Source: Actinomycetes bacterium
GTDB lineage: Bacteria > Actinomycetota > Actinomycetes > Actinomycetales > Microbacteriaceae
Length of the DNA stretch: 9,213 bases
Assembly (NCBI GenBank): GCA_023390155.1
Contig: JAEWDJ010000243.1
Span: 1 to 9,213 of the forward strand
Direction of reading: 5' to 3'
Shown here in pieces: positions 1-5,917 of the stretch (the stretch's first letter is position 1; every line of letters starts with the position of its first letter). A model generated the notes under the pieces. It did no database searches and was not told the DNA's origin. It saw only the letters and a program-made list of their open reading frames with translations. The position numbers were made by a program, and so were the translations under genes.

Positions 1-1409
1 ACACGCTGCGCCTGACCGCCCGAGAGGCCGGTCCCACCGACGTGGAGCGCGGTCCTCGGGTCGAGTTCGCCCGCGGCCGCGTCCCGGAGGGCGTCCGCGA
101 TGGCGGCGTCGTCGGGATGCGGGTCGCCGAGCGCGACGTTCTCGGCGATGGAGCCGGCGACGAGACCGGGTCGCTGGCCCGCCCAGGCGATCGCGGCACG
201 GCGCCCGGCGAGGTCGCCTCGGCCACCCGCAGTCACGGTGCCGGTGGCGTCCGCGAAGCCGAGTGCCGCGGCGATCAGGCTGGACTTGCCGGCGCCGCTG
301 GGCGCGCTCAGCACGGCCAGCGAGCCCGGCTCGACGATCGCGGAGAACGGGCCGACGACGGTCCGGTCGTCGTAGCGCACGGAGACGTCCACGAACACCA
401 GCCCCGCCGACCCCGCGGGGCGCGCCTCGGCCGGGCGATCGTCCACCGGCACCGCCTCCGCCGCCTCGAGCACCGCGAACGCGTTGTCGGCCGCCTCGAT
501 GCCCTCGGCCGCCGCGTGGTAGCTGGCTCCCACGTTGCGCAGGGGCAGGAACGCCTCCGGCGCGAGGAGGAGCACGAAGAGCCCGACCGAGAGGTCCATG
601 CTCCCGCCCACCAGCCGGAGCCCGATCGTGACGGCGACGAGCGCCACGGAGAGGCTCGCCGCGAGCTCCAGCACGAACCCCGAGAGGAACGACATGCGCA
701 GCACCTTCATGGTGTGCACGCGGTAGTCCTCGCTGACAGCGCGGATCCGTCCCTCCTGCCGGTGCTGCCGCCCGAACAGCTTGAGGGTCGAGAGTCCGCC
801 GACGACGTCGAGGAACCCGCGGGACAGTGTCGACAGCGCCGCCCACTGGCGCTTCTGCGCCGCCTGCGTCGCCCAGCCGACGAGCACCATGAAGAGCGGG
901 ATGAGCGGCAGCGTCAGCACGACGATGATCCCGCTGGTCAGGTCCTGCCAGGCGATCACGAGCACCAGGATCGGCGTCGCCACGGCCGTGAGGATGAGCT
1001 GCGGGAGGTACTTGCCGAAGTAGCCGTCGAGCGCGTCCATCCCGCGGCCTGCGACCAGCGTGACGTCCGCCGAGCTGCGCCCGGCGGTCCACCCGGGGCC
1101 CAGGACCGACACCGCGGACATGAGGCGCTCGCGCAGCTGGCCGACCACGCGGGCGCCGCCGCGCGCGGCCACGGCGTCCATCAGCCAGAGGATCGCGCCG
1201 CGACCGAGCACGACCAGCACCAGCGCGGCGAGCAGACCGCTCAGCGCCCCCAGGTCGTCCCCGGCGATGGCGCGCACGATCAGCTGGGTCACCAGCCACG
1301 CGAAGGCCAGGCCGGCGGCAGTCTGCGCAAGGGCGAGCAGACCGCCGGCGGCGAGGGTGCCGCGGGCCGCGGAGGCGTACCGCAGCAGGCGCGGGTCGAG
1401 AGGGCGCAC
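1..1409 (-). CDS. cydD: CydD, ABC exporter subunit for cytochrome bd assembly (3' end outside window)
   Basis: A membrane-embedded half-transporter: an N-terminal exporter-type transmembrane domain (hydrophobic segments near residues 18-47, 56-78, 134-154, 160-180, 240-268 and 273-291) followed by an ABC ATPase domain from about residue 336. Visible ATPase motifs are Walker A (APSGAGKSS, 369-377), a Q-loop (Q412 in WAGQRPGLVAGSIAENVALG) and the signature LSGGQ (462-466). Walker B and the H-loop lie beyond the window edge, so 469 complete codons are visible. CydDC is required to assemble cytochrome bd; E. coli work assigned it thiol (cysteine/glutathione) export and later work haem transport, so its substrate here is open. 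The GTG at 1409 is the first possible start, since the in-frame cydB stop lies one codon upstream; the 3-nt gap implies translational coupling. Walker A begins with Ala instead of the usual Gly. Separate CydD versus a CydDC fusion cannot be decided from this window. Confidence 0.93.
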   Translation of the reverse strand, partial: MRPLDPRLLRYASAARGTLAAGGLLALAQTAAGLAFAWLVTQLIVRAIAGDDLGALSGLLAALVLVVLGRGAILWLMDAVAARGGARVVGQLRERLMSAVSVLGPGWTAGRSSADVTLVAGRGMDALDGYFGKYLPQLILTAVATPILVLVIAWQDLTSGIIVVLTLPLIPLFMVLVGWATQAAQKRQWAALSTLSRGFLDVVGGLSTLKLFGRQHRQEGRIRAVSEDYRVHTMKVLRMSFLSGFVLELAASLSVALVAVTIGLRLVGGSMDLSVGLFVLLLAPEAFLPLRNVGASYHAAAEGIEAADNAFAVLEAAEAVPVDDRPAEARPAGSAGLVFVDVSVRYDDRTVVGPFSAIVEPGSLAVLSAPSGAGKSSLIAAALGFADATGTVTAGGRGDLAGRRAAIAWAGQRPGLVAGSIAENVALGDPHPDDAAIADALRDAAAGELDPRTALHVGGTGLSGGQAQR

Positions 1410-1412
1410 GGC

Positions 1413-2432
1413 TCAGGCGGCCACGGGCTCGGGCGTCTCGTCCGGGATGTGCGCCCGGGTGACGCGCTTGCGGAAGACCCAGTAGGTGAACGCCTGGTAG
1501 AGCAGGATCAGCGGCAGGAAGATCGCCGCCACCCAGGTCATCACGGTGAGGGTCGCCGTCGTGCTCGACGCGTTCGCGATCGTGAGGCTGTTCTCGGGGT
1601 TCGGCGACGACGGCATCACGTTCGGGAAGAGCGCTGCGAAGAGCGAGATCACCGCGAAGGCGATCGTCGCCGCCATGAAGGCGAACGACCAGCCCTCGGC
1701 GCCGCGCAGGTTCGCCACCCACGAGACGATCAGCGCGACGGCCGCGAGCGCGGCGAGTACCAGGAACGCCACCGAGAAGTGCGCGATGCCGGTCCAGAGC
1801 AGGAAGGTGGCCGCCACCACGATCGCGACGGCGCCCGACTTCACGGCGAGCCTCCGCGCGCGCTCCCGGATCTCCCCGTCGGTCTTGAGCGAGATGAACA
1901 CCACCCCGTGGGTGAAGAACAGCAGCAGCGTGGTCAGGCCGCCGAGGAGCGCGTACCCGTTCAGGAGGTCGAACAGCGTCCCCGTGTAGTTGTGGCCGGC
2001 GTCGAGGGCGACGCCCTGCACGATGTTCGAGAACGCGACGCCCCACAGGAAGGCGGGGACGGCCGAGCCGACGACGATCATGCCGTCGAACCACTTCTTC
2101 CAGCGCTCGTCCTTCCGCTGGTGCCGGTACTCGAACGACACCCCGCGCAGGATGAGCGCGAGCAGGATGAGCAGCAGCGCCAGGTAGAAGCCACTGAACA
2201 GCGTCGCGTACCACTCGGGGAACGCGGCGAACAGCGCGGCGCCGCCCACGATGACCCAGGTCTCGTTGAGGTCCCAGACCGGGCCGATGGTGTTGATCAT
2301 GACGCGGCGGTCCACGTCGTCCTTGCCGAGGAAGGGCAGCGCCATGCCGACGCCGAAGTCGAACCCGTCGAGGACGAAGTAGCCGACGAAGAAGAAGGCG
2401 ACGATGCCGAACCAGAGAACTGCGAGATCCAT
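1413..2432 (-). CDS. cydB: Cytochrome bd quinol oxidase subunit II (CydB)
   Basis: A 339-residue integral membrane protein, the usual length for CydB, which pairs with CydA to form the quinol:O2 oxidoreductase in the cytoplasmic membrane. Family hallmarks are visible: the first helix running into GYFVLDGFDFGVGMALPF (residues 17-34), GPVWDLNETWVIVGGAALFAAFP (50-72) and LRGVSFEYRH (95-104). Further hydrophobic helices continue to about residue 325, ending in a short charged cytoplasmic tail. The frame stays open upstream to 2750, but the family N-terminus starts at MDLAVLWFGIVAFF, and the ATG at 2432 has a strong Shine-Dalgarno 8 nt ahead, so that start is chosen. It lies 14 nt after cydA and 3 nt before cydD, clearly in one operon. 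Nothing is missing or interrupted. Confidence 0.97.
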   Translation of the reverse strand: MDLAVLWFGIVAFFFVGYFVLDGFDFGVGMALPFLGKDDVDRRVMINTIGPVWDLNETWVIVGGAALFAAFPEWYATLFSGFYLALLLILLALILRGVSFEYRHQRKDERWKKWFDGMIVVGSAVPAFLWGVAFSNIVQGVALDAGHNYTGTLFDLLNGYALLGGLTTLLLFFTHGVVFISLKTDGEIRERARRLAVKSGAVAIVVAATFLLWTGIAHFSVAFLVLAALAAVALIVSWVANLRGAEGWSFAFMAATIAFAVISLFAALFPNVMPSSPNPENSLTIANASSTTATLTVMTWVAAIFLPLILLYQAFTYWVFRKRVTRAHIPDETPEPVAA

Positions 2433-2440
2433 CTTTCCGA

Positions 2441-2448
2441 CTCCTCCT
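2441..2448 (-). promoter_or_regulatory. Strong ribosome binding site of cydB, overlapping the cydA stop codon
   Basis: Read on the minus strand, AGGAGGAG lies 8 nt before the cydB ATG at 2432. It shares two bases with the TAG stop of cydA (2449-2447). This near-perfect anti-Shine-Dalgarno match decides the cydB start against the long upstream open frame. It also suggests that ribosomes finishing cydA clear the site for cydB initiation. Confidence 0.85.
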
Positions 2449-3859
2449 AGTAGACCGTCGCGACCGGGACGTGCTTGCCCTCGTCGTCGAGATGCTCCTC
2501 GACCGGGGCCGGTCCCTTCTGCGCCGCGCGCTTGATGAGCTTGAACTCGACGACGGCGAGGGCGCCGTAGACGACGGTGAACGCGAGGATCGAGATCAGG
2601 ACCTCGAGGCCCGTCGTGTTCGGCGAGACCCCGTCCGCCGTCTTCATGAGGCTGAAGACGATCCACGGCTGGCGGCCCATCTCGGTGAAGATCCAGCCGA
2701 CGATCATGGCCGCGAGCGAGAGCGGCATCGCCCAGATCGCGATCTTCCACTGCCAGGTGCGCTGCGGCATGCGGCCCTTGCGGGTGAGCCAGAGGCCGAC
2801 CACCGCGACGAGGACGTGGAGCATGCCGAGGCCGATCATCCAGCGGAACGACCAGTAGGTCACCCAGATCACCGGCGTGTAGTCCCCGGGGCCGTAGAGC
2901 TGGACGTACTGGGCCTGGAGGTCGTTGATGCCCTCGACGGTGCCGTTCAGCGTGTGCGTCGACAGGAACGAGAGCAGATAGGGCACGCGGATCGAGAAGA
3001 GCTCGTGCACGCCGTCAGGTGTGCCCAGGGTGAAGATCGAGAACGACGCGTCGGCTCCGGTCGAGGTCTTGTAGAGCGCCTCCGCCGCCGCCATCTTCAT
3101 CGGCTGCGTCTCGACCATCGCGAGTCCGAGCTGGTCGCCGCTGAGCACGGTGCCGATGCCGGCGACGACCATCATCCAGAGGCTGAATTTGAGAGCCGGG
3201 CGCATCGTCTCCAGGTGCTGGTTGCGCGAGAGGTGCCAGGCCGAGACGGCGATGATGAGACCGGCCGACACCATGAAGGCGCCGAAGATCGTGTGCGGGA
3301 ACGCCGCCAGTGCGACCTTGTTGGTCAGCACGGCTCCGATGTCCGTCAGCTCCGCGCGACCGCGCTCCGGGTTGAGCGTGTAGCCGACCGGGTTCTGCAT
3401 GAACGCGTTCGCCGCGATGATGAAGTACGCCGACAGGATGCTGCCGATCGCCGTCAACCAGATGGTCGCGAGATGCAGACCCTTCGGGAGCTTGTCCCAG
3501 CCGAAGATCCAGAGGCCGATGAACGTCGCCTCGAGGAAGAAGGCGAGCAGGCCCTCGAGCGCGAGCGGGGCGCCGAAGATGTCGCCGACGAAGCGCGAGT
3601 AGTCCGACCAGTTCATGCCGAACTGGAACTCCTGCACGATGCCGGTCACGACGCCCATGGCGAAGTTGATCAGGAAGATCTTGCCGAAGAAGTGGGTCAG
3701 CTGGAGGTAGTGGACCTTGCCGGTGCGGTACCAGCAGGTCTGGAAGATCGCGACGACGGTGACGACGCCGATGGTGAGGGGGACGAACAGGAAATGGTAG
3801 ATCGTTGTGAGCCCGAACTGCCACCGCGACAGCAGCAGCGGGTCCAAGAGATCGTTCAC
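2447..3859 (-). CDS. cydA: Cytochrome bd quinol oxidase subunit I (CydA), short Q-loop type
   Basis: The 470-residue catalytic subunit of cytochrome bd: it oxidises quinol and carries haems b558, b595 and d for O2 reduction. Residues matching E. coli CydA are visible: H22 (Ec H19) in SRWQFGLTTIYHFLFVPLTIG, H189 (Ec H186, b558 ligand) in AAFPHTIFGAF, M341 (Ec M393, b558 ligand) in YWSFRWMIGLGM, E102 and E110 (Ec E99/E107), and the GRQPW signature at 395-399. The quinol-site residues appear as K255 and E260 in TQPMKMAAAEALY (Ec K252/E257). The protein is about 50 residues shorter than E. coli CydA, mostly between the Q-loop and the M341 helix, so it is the short Q-loop class common in Gram-positives. 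The start is GTG at 3859 with AAGGGTGAG (3873-3865) just upstream. It is first in the operon and divergent from a BlaI-type repressor, with two likely operators between them. Confidence 0.97.
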   Translation of the reverse strand: MNDLLDPLLLSRWQFGLTTIYHFLFVPLTIGVVTVVAIFQTCWYRTGKVHYLQLTHFFGKIFLINFAMGVVTGIVQEFQFGMNWSDYSRFVGDIFGAPLALEGLLAFFLEATFIGLWIFGWDKLPKGLHLATIWLTAIGSILSAYFIIAANAFMQNPVGYTLNPERGRAELTDIGAVLTNKVALAAFPHTIFGAFMVSAGLIIAVSAWHLSRNQHLETMRPALKFSLWMMVVAGIGTVLSGDQLGLAMVETQPMKMAAAEALYKTSTGADASFSIFTLGTPDGVHELFSIRVPYLLSFLSTHTLNGTVEGINDLQAQYVQLYGPGDYTPVIWVTYWSFRWMIGLGMLHVLVAVVGLWLTRKGRMPQRTWQWKIAIWAMPLSLAAMIVGWIFTEMGRQPWIVFSLMKTADGVSPNTTGLEVLISILAFTVVYGALAVVEFKLIKRAAQKGPAPVEEHLDDEGKHVPVATVY

Positions 3860-3882
3860 GGCGTCTCACCCTTCGATCAGTC

Positions 3883-3899
3883 TTCTACACGTCGTAGAA
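3883..3899. promoter_or_regulatory. Putative BlaI-type operator 1 (cydA-proximal)
   Basis: A perfect inverted repeat, TTCTAC-ACGTC-GTAGAA, extended by one more pair (C3882/G3900). It lies 24-40 bp ahead of the cydA GTG and has the same arm sequence and spacing as the second copy at 3907-3923. BlaI/MecI/CopY-family repressors bind dyads built on TACA...TGTA. This copy has TACA on one side and CGTA on the other, so it is slightly weaker by sequence. The adjacent BlaI-family gene makes it the probable ligand; that link is inference. Repression of cydA would follow from its position in the likely leader. Confidence 0.72.
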
Positions 3900-3906
3900 G
3901 TTCGTC

Positions 3907-3923
3907 TTCTACAGAGTGTAGAA
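3907..3923. promoter_or_regulatory. Putative BlaI-type operator 2 (repressor-proximal)
   Basis: A perfect inverted repeat, TTCTACA-GAG-TGTAGAA (7-bp arms, 3-bp spacer). It contains the full TACA...TGTA core expected for BlaI/MecI-family binding, with a 3-bp gap, whereas the staphylococcal mec/bla sites as I recall them have a 2-bp gap. Its centre (3915) is 24 bp, a little over two helical turns, from that of operator 1 (3891), so the dimers could sit on nearly the same face of the DNA. It touches the likely -35 zone of the repressor gene and covers a possible -10 of cydA, so one occupied site could silence both directions. Confidence 0.77.
3915..3920 (-). promoter_or_regulatory. Possible -10 element of the cydABD promoter
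   Basis: On the minus strand, TACACT (3920-3915) fits the TAnnnT pattern of a housekeeping -10 and would give a leader of roughly 50 nt with operator 1 inside it. No convincing -35 is visible 16-18 nt upstream, and TACGAC (3896-3891) is a weaker alternative, so this is a tentative call. It lies inside operator 2. Confidence 0.28.
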
Positions 3924-3943
3924 CATTCTCAGCCTGTTCGCGG

Positions 3944-3949
3944 TATCCT
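3944..3949 (+). promoter_or_regulatory. Likely -10 element of the BlaI-type repressor gene, leaderless transcript
   Basis: TATCCT fits an actinobacterial -10 (TAnnnT). Transcription starting about 7 nt after its end would begin at or next to the GTG at 3956, which is a plausible start codon with no Shine-Dalgarno in front of it. The 17-nt-spaced -35 position (3921-3926, GAACAT) is weak and partly covered by operator 2, consistent with autorepression. Confidence 0.45.
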
Positions 3950-3955
3950 GTGTCC

Positions 3956-4324
3956 GTGGCGAATCTCGGAGAACTGGAGCGGGCTGTCATGGACGCCCTG
4001 TGGGCGACCGACACCCCCGTCACGGCCGGCGAACTACGCGACAAGCTATCGACCGCCCGCGGCGAGGGGAAGACCCCGGCACTCACCACGGTGCTCACCG
4101 TGCTCTCCCGTCTCGAGCAGAAGGGCATGGTCGACCGCGACCGCGACGCACGCCCCCACGTGTACTTCGCCTCCCTCTCCCGTGCCGGGCACGTCGCCGA
4201 CCTCATGCGCGAGGTGCTGGAGTCCTCCTCCGACCGCACCGAGGCGCTCGCCTACTTCGTGGGCTCGGTCGACGAGTCGGAGGCGCAGATGCTGCGCCGC
4301 CTGCTCGAGGCACGCACCTCCTAG
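3956..4324 (+). CDS. BlaI/MecI-family winged-helix transcriptional repressor
   Basis: A 122-residue protein, the usual BlaI/MecI length (about 120-128). The N-terminal winged helix opens with MANLGELERAVMDALW and contains the recognition-helix region TTVLTVLSRLEQKG (44-57) and a wing around RDRDARPHVYFA (61-72). The C-terminal part (about 76-122) is the helical dimerisation arm. In staphylococcal BlaI the inducing cleavage is at Asn101-Phe102; the aligned bond here is Y100-F101 in EALAYFVGS. Known members repress target promoters as dimers and are inactivated by proteolysis after a BlaR-type partner signals. That partner is encoded 6 nt downstream, and two candidate operators lie just upstream, shared with cydA. 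GTG 3956 is chosen because it gives the family N-terminus and fits a leaderless start; the in-frame GTG at 3950 would add two residues (MSVANL...). Its target here is inferred from site placement. Confidence 0.92.
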   Translation: MANLGELERAVMDALWATDTPVTAGELRDKLSTARGEGKTPALTTVLTVLSRLEQKGMVDRDRDARPHVYFASLSRAGHVADLMREVLESSSDRTEALAYFVGSVDESEAQMLRRLLEARTS

Positions 4325-4330
4325 CCGACC

Positions 4331-5275
4331 GTGCTCCCCGTCAACGAGACGGCCATCGCCCTGGGCCTTCTGGCGATCGCCCTGGCCTGGCCGGTGCCCC
4401 TGCTGCTCGCCCGCGCGACCTGGCCTCCCGCCGCGCCCGTGCTGGCCGTCGCGCTCTGGCAGTCCATCGCACTCGCCGGTGGCATCTCGATGATCGGCTC
4501 GCTCCTCCTGGCGGGCCTGCAGCCGTTCGGCGACGACCTGTGGAGCCGCATCGGCGGCGCGGCGGCCACCCTCTTCAGCGGCCCGCTGCCGGCCGGGGTC
4601 AGCCTCCTGAACGCGTTCCTCCTGAGCGCCGCCGTGCTCCTCACGGCGCACCTCCTCCTCAACCTCGCACTCACCTCGGTGCGCAGCCGGCGCCAGCGGC
4701 ACCAGCACATGGAGCTCCTCCGCCTGCTCAGCTCGCCCCTGCCGGACGCGCCGAGCACCCGCGTGATCGACCACCCCGCACCCGCGGCGTACTGCCTGCC
4801 GGGCGCGCGCAGCGTCACCGTGCTGTCCGAGGGGATGATCTCGCTGCTCAGCCCGGAGGAGCTGGATGCGGTCGTCGCCCACGAGCGCGCCCACCTGCGG
4901 CAGAAGCACCACCTCCTGCTCGACGCGTTCCGTTCGTGGAAGCGCGCGCTCCCGTGGTTCCCGATCGCGACCCGCGCGCAGGACGCGGTCGCCCAGCTGC
5001 TCGAGATGCTCGCCGACGACACGGCCCGGCGCTCCTCCGGCGACGCGGTGCTCGCCGGCGCGATCCGCATCGTGGACGAGACCGGGACCGCCGGGACGGC
5101 TCTCGGCGCCCCGAAGGACCGCCGCACACCCGAGCAGCGCCGCGACGCCCTCCTCGCCCGGGAGGCGCGGCTCACCGCGGGCCGGCGCACCGTCGGCCCC
5201 GTGCTCCGGTCGGCCGTCGCCCTGGCCACGGTCCTGCTCGTCGTCGTCCCGCCGGTGCTGGTCCTCACGAGCTGA
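4331..5275 (+). CDS. M56-family (BlaR1-type) membrane zinc metallopeptidase without a penicillin-sensor domain
   Basis: A 314-residue membrane protein with the four-helix layout of the BlaR1 protease module: hydrophobic segments near 6-28, 35-62, 92-114 and 290-313, with the catalytic domain between the third and fourth. The zinc motif is HERAH (184-188; E185 catalytic), and E225 in EMLAD (225-229) is the likely third ligand: the H184-E225 spacing of 41 equals that between H201 and E242 of S. aureus BlaR1. Unlike BlaR1/MecR1 (about 585-600 residues), the protein ends after the last helix, so there is no beta-lactam-binding sensor. It follows the BlaI-type repressor by 6 nt in the same operon and probably triggers its removal. 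What it senses is unknown; opposite cydABD a respiratory or envelope cue is plausible. The GTG at 4331 has no clear Shine-Dalgarno, suggesting translational coupling. Translocated C155 in AYCLPG lies in the segment before the catalytic motif. Confidence 0.88.
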   Translation: MLPVNETAIALGLLAIALAWPVPLLLARATWPPAAPVLAVALWQSIALAGGISMIGSLLLAGLQPFGDDLWSRIGGAAATLFSGPLPAGVSLLNAFLLSAAVLLTAHLLLNLALTSVRSRRQRHQHMELLRLLSSPLPDAPSTRVIDHPAPAAYCLPGARSVTVLSEGMISLLSPEELDAVVAHERAHLRQKHHLLLDAFRSWKRALPWFPIATRAQDAVAQLLEMLADDTARRSSGDAVLAGAIRIVDETGTAGTALGAPKDRRTPEQRRDALLAREARLTAGRRTVGPVLRSAVALATVLLVVVPPVLVLTS

Positions 5276-5313
5276 CGACGGGCGCCCCCACCGGCTCTCC
5301 AGGCGCGGCCCAG

Positions 5314-5319
5314 TAGCAT
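5314..5319 (+). promoter_or_regulatory. Possible -10 element of the TetR-family gene, leaderless transcript
   Basis: TAGCAT lies 7 nt before the ATG at 5327, in a 51-nt gap after the M56 peptidase gene. The spacing predicts transcription starting at or next to that ATG, and no Shine-Dalgarno precedes it. No good -35 is visible. An imperfect dyad, GCAT-N7-ATGC (5316-5330), overlaps both -10 and start codon and could be a weak autoregulatory site. Confidence 0.38.
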
Positions 5320-5326
5320 CGTGCGT

Positions 5327-5917
5327 ATGCCGAAGAAGGGCTCGTACGCCAAGGGGATCGCGAAGCGCGAGCAGATCCTGTCGCGCGCGCTGGAGGTGTT
5401 CGCCGAGAAGGGCTACCGCAAGGCGTCCCTGCGCGAGATCGCCGAATCGGTCGGTCTCAGCCAGGCGGGTCTCCTGCACCACTTCTCTTCCAAAGAGGAG
5501 CTGTTCTCCGAGGTGCTGCGCAAGCGCGACGAGGTCGACACCGGCGACGCCGACTTCGGCGAGCAGTGGCCGGACGCCGTGGACGGTCTGGTCCGGGTCA
5601 TCCGGCACAACGCCGAGGTCCCGGGGCTCGTGCAGCTCTACGCCACCCTCTCGGCCGAGGCGGCTGACCCCGACCATCCCGGCCACGACTACTTCGTGGA
5701 GCGCTACGCCACCATCGTCGGTGGCCTCGAACGGCATCTCCGCGCCGAGCAGGAGGCCGGTCGGATGACCGACGCGGTCGACGCGCGTCAGCTCGCCCGC
5801 ATCGCGATCGCCGTCGCCGACGGCATGCAGGTGCAGTGGATGCTCGACCCGTCCGCCGACATGGCCGACGCGCTCACCGCCTTCTGGTCCCTGGTGCGGA
5901 CGGCCCCGGTCACGTGA
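5327..5917 (+). CDS. TetR/AcrR-family transcriptional regulator
   Basis: A 196-residue protein of normal TetR length. The N-terminal DNA-binding domain shows the classic pattern: REQILSRALEVFAEKGYRKA (14-33), then the helix-turn-helix SLREIAESVGLSQAGLLHHF (34-53), then SSKEELFSEVL. The C-terminal two thirds are helical and should bind a ligand, but residues there do not identify it. It overlaps the next gene, a DedA-family membrane protein, by 4 nt (GTGA), so the two are almost certainly co-transcribed and the regulator may act on its own operon. The ATG at 5327 fits the -10 spacing for a leaderless start; the in-frame GTG at 5321 would add Met-Arg. The cytochrome bd genes are a less likely target because their promoter has BlaI-like sites and no TetR-type dyad that I can see. 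Confidence 0.9.
   Translation: MPKKGSYAKGIAKREQILSRALEVFAEKGYRKASLREIAESVGLSQAGLLHHFSSKEELFSEVLRKRDEVDTGDADFGEQWPDAVDGLVRVIRHNAEVPGLVQLYATLSAEAADPDHPGHDYFVERYATIVGGLERHLRAEQEAGRMTDAVDARQLARIAIAVADGMQVQWMLDPSADMADALTAFWSLVRTAPVT

Noticed and set aside
42..2450. A plus-strand open frame of about 800 codons opposite cydD and cydB, and a similar one at 2471-4324 opposite cydA that runs into the BlaI-type gene's stop codon.
   Set aside because: The translations are rich in Arg, Glu, Asp, Gln and His with no domain pattern, as expected when a GC-rich coding strand is read antisense. The opposite strand encodes unmistakable CydABD.
2433..2750. A longer cydB product starting upstream of 2432.
   Set aside because: The extension overlaps cydA out of frame, is Arg-rich and unlike any CydB N-terminus, and the ATG at 2432 has a strong Shine-Dalgarno.
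3860..3955. Possible Rex, CRP/FNR or ArcA-type sites upstream of cydA.
   Set aside because: No TTGTGAA-N6-TTCACAA or TGTGA-N6-TCACA-like dyad could be found; the only strong symmetry is the TTCTAC/GTAGAA pair.
5276..5326. Terminator after the M56 peptidase gene.
   Set aside because: The gap is GC-rich but has no stem longer than a few base pairs that I can see, so read-through into the TetR gene cannot be excluded.
4046..5737. A minus-strand open frame of about 560 codons opposite the BlaI, M56 and TetR genes.
   Set aside because: No recognisable domain, charged low-complexity composition, and the plus-strand genes show intact motifs throughout.
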